Shown piece after piece: positions 8,267-16,831 of a stretch of 64,000 nt of DNA. This DNA is from Devosia pacifica (GTDB lineage Bacteria > Pseudomonadota > Alphaproteobacteria > Rhizobiales > Devosiaceae): positions 167,562 to 231,561 of the forward strand of contig NZ_BMZE01000002.1 in the NCBI RefSeq assembly GCF_014652635.1, written 5' to 3'. The notes beneath the pieces are model-generated. The model made no database searches. It had not been told where the DNA came from and saw only the letters and a program-made list of their open reading frames with translations. Within the stretch, counting starts at the first letter, position 1; each line of letters starts with the position of its first letter. The translations under genes were made by a program, and so were the position numbers.

Positions 8267-9751
8267 TCAAACGGTTCGGCGGGCGTGCGCGATCTCACGC
8301 GCACCGAAGGTTGCGAGGGCGACAGTGTAAAGCGTTGGATTGGTGGCGGTCATCGTGGGAATGACGCCATTGCCGGCAACATAGAGATTATCGAACCCCC
8401 AGACCCGGCTATTGCGGTCGCAAACGCTTGCACCATCGTCGGTTTCGCCCATGCGGACCGTGCCTTGATAGTGCAGCGAACTGCCCACCGGCAGCACGAT
8501 GGTGGCGAACCCGGGAGCCGGCCGACCGATGATCTCGGCGATCCGCAAGCCTGTCGCCTTGGCCTTGTCCAGCCGCTCAAGATCGCCGGCGGATTGCTTC
8601 CACCTGATTGAGATCGCCGGCAGGCCGCGCCAGTCCCGTCTTGTCTCATCGAACAGCACGCGGTTCTCGGCGCTTATGTCAGAGGGGCAGAACACGCCCA
8701 TACCTACCGGCTGTCCGGACAACTCGGGCGGCTTCGGCATGGTGGCAAGGCTTGTCGGCGCGATCGTTACGGAAAACGGGAACTCGTCGGTTGCGGGTAT
8801 CCAACTCATCGCCTTCATCGGAGGCTCATCGTGCATCTCGGCGATCTGCGAGACGATGTAGTGGTCGTTGATATGGCGACCAAGCGCCTCGGGGCGAATA
8901 CCGGATGCGTGAAGCAGTTGCGGTGTGTGCAGCGCATCGCAGGCCACCACAACTGTTGCGGCGTTGACGACCCAGCTTTCGTCGGTGCCGGCACGGCAAA
9001 GCTCGACGCCTGTTGCCTTGCCATTTTCGTGGATGATGCGGCGGCACACAGTCTCGGCCATTATGACAAAGCTGTCTTCGGGCTCACCGATCATGTCGGC
9101 GATAATCACATCGGTGCCGTGAAACGTCACGCCCTCGGCAGTCGGCGTGACCGCCATCGGCATCGGGCGGACGCGCCGCTCGGGGCTGCGGCCTTCGTTA
9201 AAGGCGGCACCGAGCCGCTCGCGCAGTTTGATCGCGGTCTGGTCGCCGGATCGCGGGTCCTTATGGACGCCAAGCAGGCCTTCGGCCTCACAAAGCGCTG
9301 CCTCAAGCGCATCGGCCGCAATGAACGGCACGCGCTCGGCCATTGAGGGGCTCGGGCAGCCGGTCGACCATTTTGTGCCCATGCCGCCAACATTGGCAGC
9401 GGAGAAGCCGGCAAACAGGCTTTCGCTCGGGTCCGCCTCGTTGGCGATGAACAAGCCTGAACGACGAAGCATCGAGGCATCGAAACCACCGGCGCGTCGT
9501 GCCTCCCACTCTTCCTTGCTGATCGAGGGACGCCGGTTGCGGTCGCCGCCCTGCGCCTTGACTTCGAGAGCGCTGCGCTCCTCTGGGTCTGCGATGTTGT
9601 CGAGATGGGCGCCCAACTCCGGCAGGATTTGTGGACCCGCTTCGACCATCAGGATGCGGGCCTCGGGCCATTCGCGGCGGATGGTGCGCGCATAAGCGCT
9701 GCCTGCGGGGCCACTGCCCACAATAACGACGTCCTTGGAGAGAGGGGGCAT
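8267..9751 (-). CDS. GMC-family flavin oxidoreductase, pyranose-oxidase-like
   Basis: About 494 residues from the ATG at 9751 (a TTG at 9793 is the alternative). The N-terminal FAD motif is VVIVGSGPAGSAYA with VEAGP at the end of the second strand. The middle has VGGMGTKWSTGCPSP, which corresponds to the GGM-THW region of pyranose 2-oxidases. The C-terminus has HYQGTVRMG and VAGNGVIPTMTATNPTL, the GMC active-site block. The His that carries covalent FAD in fungal pyranose oxidases is Lys here, so FAD is probably bound non-covalently. Such proteins include pyranose 2-oxidases and C-glycoside 3-oxidases. No small gluconate-dehydrogenase subunit or cytochrome is encoded beside it, so the electron acceptor is open. 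Confidence 0.87.
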   Translation of the reverse strand: MPPLSKDVVIVGSGPAGSAYARTIRREWPEARILMVEAGPQILPELGAHLDNIADPEERSALEVKAQGGDRNRRPSISKEEWEARRAGGFDASMLRRSGLFIANEADPSESLFAGFSAANVGGMGTKWSTGCPSPSMAERVPFIAADALEAALCEAEGLLGVHKDPRSGDQTAIKLRERLGAAFNEGRSPERRVRPMPMAVTPTAEGVTFHGTDVIIADMIGEPEDSFVIMAETVCRRIIHENGKATGVELCRAGTDESWVVNAATVVVACDALHTPQLLHASGIRPEALGRHINDHYIVSQIAEMHDEPPMKAMSWIPATDEFPFSVTIAPTSLATMPKPPELSGQPVGMGVFCPSDISAENRVLFDETRRDWRGLPAISIRWKQSAGDLERLDKAKATGLRIAEIIGRPAPGFATIVLPVGSSLHYQGTVRMGETDDGASVCDRNSRVWGFDNLYVAGNGVIPTMTATNPTLYTVALATFGAREIAHARRTV

Positions 9752-9850
9752 GATGTGTCCGGGTGTTCGAGGCTGGTCGTTAATTGGTATCAACGCCTGC
9801 CCCGGCCATCAATGCCCTGCGGCGCATATCTAATGTCCTTTCATGAGGTT

Positions 9851-9869
9851 GTGGTGCTCGTCACACCAC
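9851..9869. promoter_or_regulatory. Inverted repeat between GMC oxidase and TIM-barrel genes
   Basis: GTGGTG (9851-9856), seven bases, CACCAC (9864-9869), in the 169-bp divergent region that must hold the promoters of the leftward oxidase/dehydrogenase pair and the rightward isomerase. ATTGGTAT also occurs twice (9783-9790 and 9882-9889). Either could be an operator; the evidence is only symmetry and position. Confidence 0.3.
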
Positions 9870-9920
9870 CCTATGGTCTAGATTGGTATTTCCTGCTGTC
9901 ATGCTTGCGGAGCAAACCTC

Positions 9921-10811
9921 ATGAAGATTGGTGTATCCTCCTACAGTTTCCGGCCGCTGCTTGCGGACGGAAGCCTTGAGATTGAGTCGATGTTCGACTG
10001 GCTGGCTGCGCATCAGGCGGAACACCTCGAGATCGCAACCTTCTCCTTCGCCGAAACCGGCAAAGAAGCCGCTCACGAACTCACCGAAGAAGCCGCAATA
10101 CTCGAGCGGCTCGAAGCAGCATCGGCGAGGACCGGCATACCTGTATCGGGCTTCTGCATGGGGGCGAGCTTCATCGGCAAGAGCGCTGCCGAGCGCGATG
10201 CCGAAATCGAACGGGTGAAGCGTTACGTCGAGCTTTGCAGCCGGTTCGGCGCGGGCTTTTTGCGACACGACGTGGTGCCGTGGTCGTATCGACTCGAGCA
10301 CACCGCGGAGTTCGAGCGTGAATTTGACGGCATTGCAGATGCCTGCCGCCAGGTAGCGGAATTCGCCGCGTCACATGGCGTCGTTACCAGCGTCGAGGAT
10401 CACGGCTTCTTCATGAACTCGGCGGAGCGCATCCTGCGCCTCATGCATGCTGTCGATCATCCGAGTTTCAAGCTGACCGTTGATGTCGGCAATTTCCTTT
10501 GCGTCGACGACAATCCGGAGGTTTCGACGCGCCGCACGCTGCCGCACGCGGCCTTTGTCCATCTCAAGGATTTCTATGTGCGCCAGACAGAGCCCGGACC
10601 GGGCTGGCTGAAGACCTCCGGCGGCCAGTATCTGCGCGGTTCGGTGTTCGGCTTTGGCGACCTCAACACCAAAGGCTTCATCGAAAGTGTTGTAGAATCC
10701 GGCTATGACGGCTTCGTATCGCTCGAATATGAAGGGCAAGAGCCAACGCTGGCCGCCTGCGAAACAGGCCTCGCCAATATCAGGCGCATGCTGGCCGAAG
10801 TCAGAGGCTGA
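9921..10811 (+). CDS. Sugar phosphate isomerase/epimerase family TIM barrel
   Basis: 296 residues of the xylose-isomerase-like (AP endonuclease 2) superfamily. It starts MKIGVSSYSFRPLL, and the likely metal ligands lie in TSVEDHG (Glu), LTVDVGNF (Asp), VHLKDF (His) and VSLEYEG (Glu). Members include inosose isomerases and dehydratases, hydroxypyruvate isomerases, C-glycoside deglycosidases and 3-keto-glycoside lyases. GCGGAG lies upstream of the ATG. It is divergent from the GMC oxidase gene and convergent, with an 11-base overlap, with a second TIM barrel. A role after sugar oxidation is plausible but not proven. Confidence 0.85.
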   Translation: MKIGVSSYSFRPLLADGSLEIESMFDWLAAHQAEHLEIATFSFAETGKEAAHELTEEAAILERLEAASARTGIPVSGFCMGASFIGKSAAERDAEIERVKRYVELCSRFGAGFLRHDVVPWSYRLEHTAEFEREFDGIADACRQVAEFAASHGVVTSVEDHGFFMNSAERILRLMHAVDHPSFKLTVDVGNFLCVDDNPEVSTRRTLPHAAFVHLKDFYVRQTEPGPGWLKTSGGQYLRGSVFGFGDLNTKGFIESVVESGYDGFVSLEYEGQEPTLAACETGLANIRRMLAEVRG

Positions 10812-11622
10812 CAATCCGGTCCAGGCGCTCCTTGAGATCTGCGAGGTGTCGGCGATCACCAGCCGGCATCTCGACAGAGACCCAGCCTGAATAGCCGATT
10901 GCCGAAAGCGCCTGATTGACCGCTGACCAGTTGACATCGCCTTCAGACAGCGCAACGTCAAACCCCTTCCAGGGCCCTTCGGCGTTCATCTTGGCGAGGC
11001 TGAACTCCTTGATGTCGACGCGCAGGATCCGCTTGTCAAGCGCCTCGATCCAATCGGTGGGGCGGCCATAGCGCATGACGTTGCCCACGTCGAAATACCA
11101 GCCAAGGCGTGAGTTCTCGAACCCATCGATCAGGTGCGCGGCTTCCAGCGGGCTGAGCAGGAAATTGTTCCAGACATTCTCTAGCGCCAGCGAGACACCG
11201 ATTTCATCGGCGTATGGCAGCAATCGGTCGATACCTTCGACGGCGCGATCATAGGCCGTGGCGTAGCTGGTATTTTCATCGACAACGCCCGGCACAAGCA
11301 GCACGGTTTCGGCCCCATAGGCCTTTGCCTGTTGCAAAGCCTCGATGGTCGCCTCGACACAGGCATCGCGCACCGCCGCGTCGGGATGGGTCAGCGGATA
11401 TTTCCAGTGACGCGAATTGATGACGCCGGGCAGAGCAACACCCGTCGCGTCTCGACCCGCTAGAACTTCATCGAGCGGCAGATCGTTGGGCGCATCCAGT
11501 TCCACACCGTCAAACCCGAGATCGGCGATCAGCCGGAACGTATCCATGATCGACAGATCTTCCTTGATCATCGACCATTTGAGGCTGGTTCTGGCCATCG
11601 GGCGTGCGGATTTGTCGATCAT
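10801..11622 (-). CDS. Second sugar phosphate isomerase/epimerase family TIM barrel
   Basis: About 273 residues from the ATG at 11622; ATGs at 11631 and 11598 are alternatives, and AAAGG lies 11 bases before 11622. It has the same superfamily layout as its neighbour but is clearly a different member: GFDGVELDAP near the N-terminus, LALENVW (metal Glu), WYFDVGN (Asp), RVDIKEF and WVSVEMPAGD (Glu). Like the neighbour it probably binds one divalent metal and acts on a keto/aldo sugar or cyclitol. It is transcribed away from the sugar transporter operon, across a 537-bp region. Confidence 0.83.
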   Translation of the reverse strand: MIDKSARPMARTSLKWSMIKEDLSIMDTFRLIADLGFDGVELDAPNDLPLDEVLAGRDATGVALPGVINSRHWKYPLTHPDAAVRDACVEATIEALQQAKAYGAETVLLVPGVVDENTSYATAYDRAVEGIDRLLPYADEIGVSLALENVWNNFLLSPLEAAHLIDGFENSRLGWYFDVGNVMRYGRPTDWIEALDKRILRVDIKEFSLAKMNAEGPWKGFDVALSEGDVNWSAVNQALSAIGYSGWVSVEMPAGDRRHLADLKERLDRIVSL

Positions 11623-11902
11623 GGGTGGCATACCTTTGTCGTGCGACGCGGCGCCATTGCTGGCGCGGCAAGTCGATATCTGAGTTTTCCGTGTCACCCT
11701 AGAGCAATAGTCGACGCGTATCGAGGCGCCGCGGAATTCTGACCAAAGCGGCTTGTTGCCAACACGATGTCTCCATCTTCGACGCGCTCGTGGGCTTCGT
11801 CGCCGGGGCGAAAGGATCAGGTCGCGCTAGCGGTCACGGCGCGCACGGAATTCTCAGCCTCTTCATTCGCATTTAAAGCGCCAGATCCGGGGCAGCGCAA
11901 AT

Positions 11903-11933
11903 TGTCATGTACACGTGTACAAAATGTCATGTA
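11903..11933. promoter_or_regulatory. Probable LacI-type operator of the transporter operon
   Basis: TGTACACGTGTACA at 11908-11921 is a perfect 14-bp palindrome centred on CG, as usual for LacI-family sites. It is framed by a 9-bp direct repeat TGTCATGTA at 11903-11911 and 11925-11933, 22 bp apart. TTGTCA at 11902-11907 could be a -35 box, which would place the operator in the promoter spacer. The LacI regulator encoded in the same operon (17598) is the natural candidate. Confidence 0.6.
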
Positions 11934-12040
11934 AGCTTCATTTGGGAGGCTTAAGTCACAGCTCGCGTCCGATCGGCGACGCCTGTTTTCCCGCGTTCTC
12001 AGGGCGCGCGCGGGCGGCTGTCGCTACACCAGCATCGAAA

Positions 12041-12061
12041 GAAGCCGGCGCGTCCGGCTTC
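12041..12061 (+). promoter_or_regulatory. Stem-loop in the transporter leader
   Basis: GAAGCCGG (12041-12048), loop CGCGT, CCGGCTTC (12054-12061): a perfect 8-bp stem about 100 bases upstream of the solute-binding-protein start. No run of T follows, so it is not a simple terminator. It may stabilise or control the leader RNA. Confidence 0.4.
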
Positions 12062-12089
12062 GATCCTGATGATGCGAAAACGACAACTT

Positions 12090-12128
12090 GAACAGAGCCT
12101 CTGGGGCAAAACAGAGAGGCTCCTGTTC
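12090..12128 (+). promoter_or_regulatory. Long stem-loop just before the solute-binding-protein gene
   Basis: GAACAGAGCCTCT (12090-12102) pairs with AGAGGCT-C-CTGTTC (12115-12128), a 13-bp stem with one bulged base and a 12-base loop, 31 bases upstream of the ATG and before the ribosome site AAGGGAGAG. Such a hairpin could protect the 5' end of the abundant binding-protein mRNA or gate translation. There is no T-tract. Confidence 0.45.
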
Positions 12129-12159
12129 ATGATCATGAGCTCGCAAGGGAGAGACTCAC

Positions 12160-13515
12160 ATGACAATTCTTGCCAAGGCACTGCGCAGCACTGCTGCACT
12201 GGCCATCGTGGCCGCCGCTTCCGGCGCGGCTTTCGCTGAGGAATACACGATCACCGTATGGTCGGGCGGCACGGGCGATGATTCACATTATCGCGTCGAT
12301 GCCATCGAAATGGCCGCGGATCTGCTCGAGCGTGAAGCTGCAGTGCGCGGCGAAGAGCTCGATATCACCGTTGAAAAGCAGGTCTGGTCCGGCTGGGACG
12401 ATTTCAAGCAGGCGGTCACGCTCGCTGCTGAATCCGGCACCGCCCCCAACATCATCGTCTCAGGCCACGAAGATATCGGCCCCTGGTCGCAGGCCGGTAT
12501 TCTGCGCCCGATCGAAGACTATGTCGATTTCGATGCATGGCCGCTGAACCAGCTCTATGACAACCTTGTCGACGTTTCGAGCTATGACGGGCTGATCTGG
12601 GGCGTGCCGCAGGATGCGGAATCGCGCCCGTTCTTCATGTCGAAGGCTCACCTCGCGGAAATCGGTTACTCGGAAGACGAGATCGACGCGCTGCCGGGCA
12701 AGATCCAGAGCGGCGAATATACGCTTTATGACATGCTCGACGACGTCAAGACGATGCAGGACGAGGGCGTAGTCGAAGCGGGCATGGGCTTTGCTCCGCG
12801 CGTCAACAACGGCACCGACTACTGGCAGTTCTATCAAAGCTTCGGCGGCGAGATGGTCGACGAGGAAACCGGCAAGCTGGTCTTCGACAAGCAGGCCCTG
12901 ACCGACATGTACCAGTTCTTCGCCGATGCGGTTGAGATGGGCGTGACCCCGGCCACCTATCTCGGCGGCGATTGGGATGTGTGGCACGGCAATGTCGCAG
13001 CTGATGCATACGGCGCCTGGCACGGCGGCACCTGGCATAAGTCGCAGTGGGAGCGCCAGTTCGGCGTCGACGATTTCTTCGGCCAGATGACGTTCTCGCT
13101 CATTCCGGCTGGTAACGAAAACGGCGAAGCCAACACCATCACCCATCCGCTGGTTTATCTGATTTCGACCACCGGCAGCGATGACGAAGCCGCAATCTCG
13201 GCAGAACTCGTGGCCATCGCCTCCGAGCCGCGCATCAACTCGCTGCACGCCGTCGAATCCGGTCACCTGGCAATCGGCTCAGCCCAGGCTGACGTGCCGC
13301 TTTATGCCAATGACCGCTGGACCACCGAGGCTACCGAGCAGCTTCTGCCCTACGCCAATCCGATCCCGAACAATGCTGATTTCGGCATCTTCTGGGACGC
13401 GATGTACCAGGGTCTCGAGGCGGCATGGACCGGCACGTCTTCGGTCGAAGACGCGGTGAACCAGGCTCAGTCGGCGGTCGAATCCGGCCTCGGCGACGGC
13501 ATCATCATCCGCTGA
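12160..13515 (+). CDS. CUT1 sugar ABC transporter, solute-binding protein
   Basis: 451 residues with a signal peptide at 1-26 (ending SGAAFA) and a mature start EEYTITVWSGG, typical of family 1 extracellular solute-binding proteins. It is periplasmic and delivers a sugar or sugar derivative to the two permeases encoded next. Trp- and Tyr-rich stretches (DYWQFYQSFGG, GAWHGGTWHKSQW) fit a carbohydrate pocket. AAGGGAGAG precedes the ATG. It is the first gene of an operon of transporter, GDPD, LacI and phosphatase, which suggests a phosphodiester-linked sugar as ligand (inference). Confidence 0.92.
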   Translation: MTILAKALRSTAALAIVAAASGAAFAEEYTITVWSGGTGDDSHYRVDAIEMAADLLEREAAVRGEELDITVEKQVWSGWDDFKQAVTLAAESGTAPNIIVSGHEDIGPWSQAGILRPIEDYVDFDAWPLNQLYDNLVDVSSYDGLIWGVPQDAESRPFFMSKAHLAEIGYSEDEIDALPGKIQSGEYTLYDMLDDVKTMQDEGVVEAGMGFAPRVNNGTDYWQFYQSFGGEMVDEETGKLVFDKQALTDMYQFFADAVEMGVTPATYLGGDWDVWHGNVAADAYGAWHGGTWHKSQWERQFGVDDFFGQMTFSLIPAGNENGEANTITHPLVYLISTTGSDDEAAISAELVAIASEPRINSLHAVESGHLAIGSAQADVPLYANDRWTTEATEQLLPYANPIPNNADFGIFWDAMYQGLEAAWTGTSSVEDAVNQAQSAVESGLGDGIIIR

Positions 13516-13520
13516 TCGGT

Positions 13521-14936
13521 GTGATCGTGTCCAACACCACGTCCGCTGAAAGAGGTATCCGGTCGAGCGCGCTGACGCGCTCGACCGAGCCGGCAACCGA
13601 CACCGTCCGCGCCGCACGCAAGGGACGCGCCCGCACCAGCCCGCTCGGCCTCGTCATGCTGGCGCCGGCCCTCGCTCTGCTGGTCGCGTTCTTCTTTGCG
13701 CCCGTGGTGCTGACGACGATTTTTTCGTTCACCAACATGACGAGCGCCACCGGGATCTCTGGTGGCGCTTATGTGATCACGCCCAACCTGCTGCGCGACC
13801 TCGAGTGGCAGGGGATGGCCCCCGAGGCGGCGCAAAGCCTGAGCGGCGAGACAATCAGCGTCGATGAAGCAGCGCTCGAGCGCGCAGCCGCAGCCGGTGT
13901 CGATCCGGATTTTCTCGAGGAGATCGAAGACGAACTGCTGGGCGACGAGTTCGACGATGCGCGCAGCTTCGAGCGTGAACTCAAGACACTTCCCAGCCGT
14001 CCGCGCCGGGTGCGCGACCTGAAGCTGGCGGCCGAACCATTCAGCCAGTCGATTCTCAACACACGGTTCGCCACCCGCGACGAGGCAGCCACGGCAATTG
14101 CGTCCATTGCACCAGATCTTTCCGCCGAAGACCGCAATACCGTTCTGTCTGCCGCCTATACCGGCTGGGTGTGGACGACGGATAATTTCGAAAGGCTCGC
14201 AACAACGCCCGAGACGGCGCGGCTGATAACCAATACCGCACTTTATGTCGGCTTCACGCTATCGCTGTTCAATGTCGGGCTCGGGCTGTTTCTCGCCATC
14301 GCCATCTTCTACATGCCGAAAACCAGCGGCACGATCTTCAGTGTCCTTTGGCTTCTGCCGCGCATCACACCGGTGGTTCTTTATACGGTGATGTGGAAAT
14401 GGTTCACCTGGGATGACGGCTTCCTGCCTGTCGTGGCCGAGAATCTGGGGCTTCCTGCCTTCAACTACATGAAGGGCTCGGTCCCGACTGCCTGGGCGAC
14501 CATCGTCTCGCTCAATGGGTTCATCGGCGCTTCGTTCGGCATGATCCTGTTCAGCGGTGCCCTACGCGCCATCCCGCAGCAGCAGCTGTGGGCCAGCGAG
14601 GTCGACGGCGCCAGCCGTTGGCAGCAGGTGCGGCGCATCATCCTGCCGCAGCTCAGGTGGCCGATCCTGTTCGTCACCTGCTATCAGTCGCTGTCGCTGC
14701 TCTCCTCTTATGAACAGATCTGGCTGACGACCAATGGCGGGCCCGGCAACACCACCAATGTGTGGGCGCTCGAAGCCTTCCGCGTCGCATTGTCCAATTA
14801 CACCGGCAATCTGCAATACGGCTATGGCGCCGCCATGGCGCTGGTGCTGGTTGTTGCGGGGCTGGCGCTGTCCATCATCTTCCTGCGGCTCTTCCGGTTC
14901 AATGAACTGGTCGAAAAGCCGAAGATCGAATTCTAG
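13521..14936 (+). CDS. CUT1 sugar ABC permease with large periplasmic loop (MalF-like)
   Basis: About 471 residues, much longer than the usual ~300. After a first membrane helix (LVMLAPALALLVAFFFAPVV) comes an extra, charged, helix-rich segment of about 150 residues (roughly 75-230), then the standard MalF-type helices and the EAA region EVDGASRWQQVRRIILP. The extra loop sits where E. coli MalF has its P2 domain, which contacts the binding protein. The start is a GTG at 13521 or 13527, just after the upstream stop; an ATG at 13425 would lie inside the previous gene. No strong ribosome site is visible, so translation may be coupled. Confidence 0.87.
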   Translation: MIVSNTTSAERGIRSSALTRSTEPATDTVRAARKGRARTSPLGLVMLAPALALLVAFFFAPVVLTTIFSFTNMTSATGISGGAYVITPNLLRDLEWQGMAPEAAQSLSGETISVDEAALERAAAAGVDPDFLEEIEDELLGDEFDDARSFERELKTLPSRPRRVRDLKLAAEPFSQSILNTRFATRDEAATAIASIAPDLSAEDRNTVLSAAYTGWVWTTDNFERLATTPETARLITNTALYVGFTLSLFNVGLGLFLAIAIFYMPKTSGTIFSVLWLLPRITPVVLYTVMWKWFTWDDGFLPVVAENLGLPAFNYMKGSVPTAWATIVSLNGFIGASFGMILFSGALRAIPQQQLWASEVDGASRWQQVRRIILPQLRWPILFVTCYQSLSLLSSYEQIWLTTNGGPGNTTNVWALEAFRVALSNYTGNLQYGYGAAMALVLVVAGLALSIIFLRLFRFNELVEKPKIEF

Positions 14937-14948
14937 GAGCCCGGCGCA

Positions 14949-15773
14949 ATGACACGCAATTTTTCTGCCTGGCCGGTCCTGTTGGTGCTGAGCCTGATCA
15001 GCCTGCCGCTGGCGATCATGTATGCGTCGGTGTTTGTCGACAGCTTCACCAATACGCCCCCGGGCGCGATCCTGCCGAACGAGTTCACGCTCGCGCATTG
15101 GCGGTTTCTCGTCGACCCGAGCATTGCCGGCAATATCTGGGTGGCGACACTCAATACGTTCATCTTCGCGCTGTCGATGGTGGTGATCGTCACCACGATC
15201 TCGGCAATGGGCGGCTATGCAGTCTCCCGGCTCAACCTGCCCTATCGCCGCTTTTTCCTCGCCGGCATCATGGTGATGCACGCCTTTCCCTCGGTGACGC
15301 TGATCATCGGGGTGTTCCTGGTGCTGCAGTTCGCCGGGCTCTACGACACCCTTGCCGGCGTGATCATGGTCAAGGCAACGCTGATGCTGCCATTCGGCAT
15401 CTGGATCATGAAAGGGTTCTACGACGCCGTTCCCTGGGAGATCGAGATGGCCGGCGTGCAGGATGGCGCTTCGCGCTTCACCGTCTGGCGGCGGCTCATC
15501 CTGCCGCAGGTCAAGCCGGGCCTCATTGCCTTGGGCGTCTTCGCTTTTCTCGATGGTTGGGGCGAGTACCTGCTGCCGCGTATTCTCGCGCCCACGTCCG
15601 AATTCCGTGTGCTGTCGGTCTACCTGCAGCAGATCTCGGTCACCGACTCGATCAACTACGACTTCAATCTCTTCAAATCGGTGGGGCTCTACTACACCCT
15701 GCCTGTCCTTATCGTGTTCATCGTCTTCCAGAACCGGCTGATGAATATCTTCGGCGGAGGCACCAAGGGCTGA
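14949..15773 (+). CDS. CUT1 sugar ABC permease (MalG-like)
   Basis: 274 residues with six hydrophobic helices and the EAA signature EMAGVQDGASRFTVWRRLIL, which contacts the ATPase. It begins 12 bases after the first permease, with AGGAG overlapping that gene's stop. Its stop TGA overlaps the ATPase start (TGATG). It forms the inner-membrane channel with the preceding subunit. Confidence 0.92.
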   Translation: MTRNFSAWPVLLVLSLISLPLAIMYASVFVDSFTNTPPGAILPNEFTLAHWRFLVDPSIAGNIWVATLNTFIFALSMVVIVTTISAMGGYAVSRLNLPYRRFFLAGIMVMHAFPSVTLIIGVFLVLQFAGLYDTLAGVIMVKATLMLPFGIWIMKGFYDAVPWEIEMAGVQDGASRFTVWRRLILPQVKPGLIALGVFAFLDGWGEYLLPRILAPTSEFRVLSVYLQQISVTDSINYDFNLFKSVGLYYTLPVLIVFIVFQNRLMNIFGGGTKG

Positions 15774-16831
15774 TGCCTATCCAGCTTCAAGATTTTACCA
15801 AACGCTTCGACAACACCACCGTCATCGAGAGAATGAATCTCGAAGTGCATGACGGCGAGATGCTCGCTCTGCTCGGCCCCTCGGGCTGCGGCAAGTCGAC
15901 GACACTGCTTGCGATTTCCGGAATTCATCGGGTCAATGGAGGGCAGATCCTGTTCGGTGAAGAGGATGTCTCCGAGCAGCCCAGCCAGAAGCGCAATGTC
16001 GGCGTCGTGTTCCAGAACTACGCGCTATACCCGCACATGACGGCCTACCAGAACATCGCCTTCCCGCTCGAGGTGCGTGGCATGGGACGCGAGCAGATCG
16101 ACAAGGAAGTTCGCGCGATCGCGGCACTCGTTCATATCGAACAATATCTAGAGCGCCGCCCCGGCCAGCTTTCCGGCGGCCAGCAGCAACGCGTGGCGTT
16201 GGCGCGCGCCCTTGTGCGCAAGCCGGGCGTTCTTCTGCTCGATGAACCTCTGGCCAATCTCGATGCCAAGCTGCGTCTCGAGATGCGCTCGGAAATCCGT
16301 CGCATCCAGCAGGAAACCGGCATCACCGCCATCCTCGTGACCCATGACCAGGTCGAGGCGATGTCGATGTGTGACCGTATCGCGATCATGAACGAGGGCC
16401 AGATCATCCAGATCGACACCCCCACGGAGATGTATCGCAACCCCAAGACCCAGTTCGTCGCAGGCTTTCTCGGCAATCCGCCGATCGCGTTCGTCAATGG
16501 CCGCGCTTCCGGCGAAGCGATCCGGCTGGATGCGGATGAGGTGACCCTGCCATTGCCGACCGGCGCACGCCGGCCCAAGGACGGAGAGCCGATCGTCGTC
16601 GGCATAAGGCCCGAGATTTTCGGCGTTAACGGCGGCAGCCCGATCGGCGGGCGGGTCAGCTTTGTTGAAACCCAGGGCCGCGAGAACCTTTATGACGTAG
16701 CGCTGCCTTCGGGTGCGGTTCTCAGATCGATCCAGCCGGTGCGTCATGACATCTCCGTCGGCGACCAGGTCACCTGGGGCGTCAATCCGGATGCGCTGAT
16801 GGTGTTTTCTCAGGACGGGACGCGGCTATGA
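15773..16831 (+). CDS. CUT1 sugar ABC transporter ATP-binding subunit (MsmX/UgpC type)
   Basis: 352 residues. Walker A GPSGCGKST, Q-loop VFQNYALYPHMT, signature LSGGQQQRVALARAL, Walker B VLLLDEPLANLD, and H-loop LVTHDQ are all present. A C-terminal TOBE/OB regulatory domain follows. The full set of motifs means it is active. The start ATG overlaps the permease stop, and its own stop overlaps the next start (ATGA), so all genes here are translationally coupled. Confidence 0.94.
   Translation: MPIQLQDFTKRFDNTTVIERMNLEVHDGEMLALLGPSGCGKSTTLLAISGIHRVNGGQILFGEEDVSEQPSQKRNVGVVFQNYALYPHMTAYQNIAFPLEVRGMGREQIDKEVRAIAALVHIEQYLERRPGQLSGGQQQRVALARALVRKPGVLLLDEPLANLDAKLRLEMRSEIRRIQQETGITAILVTHDQVEAMSMCDRIAIMNEGQIIQIDTPTEMYRNPKTQFVAGFLGNPPIAFVNGRASGEAIRLDADEVTLPLPTGARRPKDGEPIVVGIRPEIFGVNGGSPIGGRVSFVETQGRENLYDVALPSGAVLRSIQPVRHDISVGDQVTWGVNPDALMVFSQDGTRL

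Larger units (their letters stand above)
11623..12159. other. 537-bp regulatory intergenic region
   Basis: No gene is supported here. The left half (11623-11900) shows nothing I can name apart from the 5' end of the leftward TIM-barrel transcript. The right half holds a 14-bp palindrome at 11908-11921 flanked by direct repeats, and two stem-loops (12041-12061 and 12090-12128) that would lie in the leader of the transporter mRNA. Confidence 0.6.

Noticed and set aside
15098-15772. Plus-strand frame running into the ABC ATPase from upstream
   Set aside because: It reads through the MalG-like permease in the wrong frame; the ATPase itself begins at 15773 by TGATG overlap.
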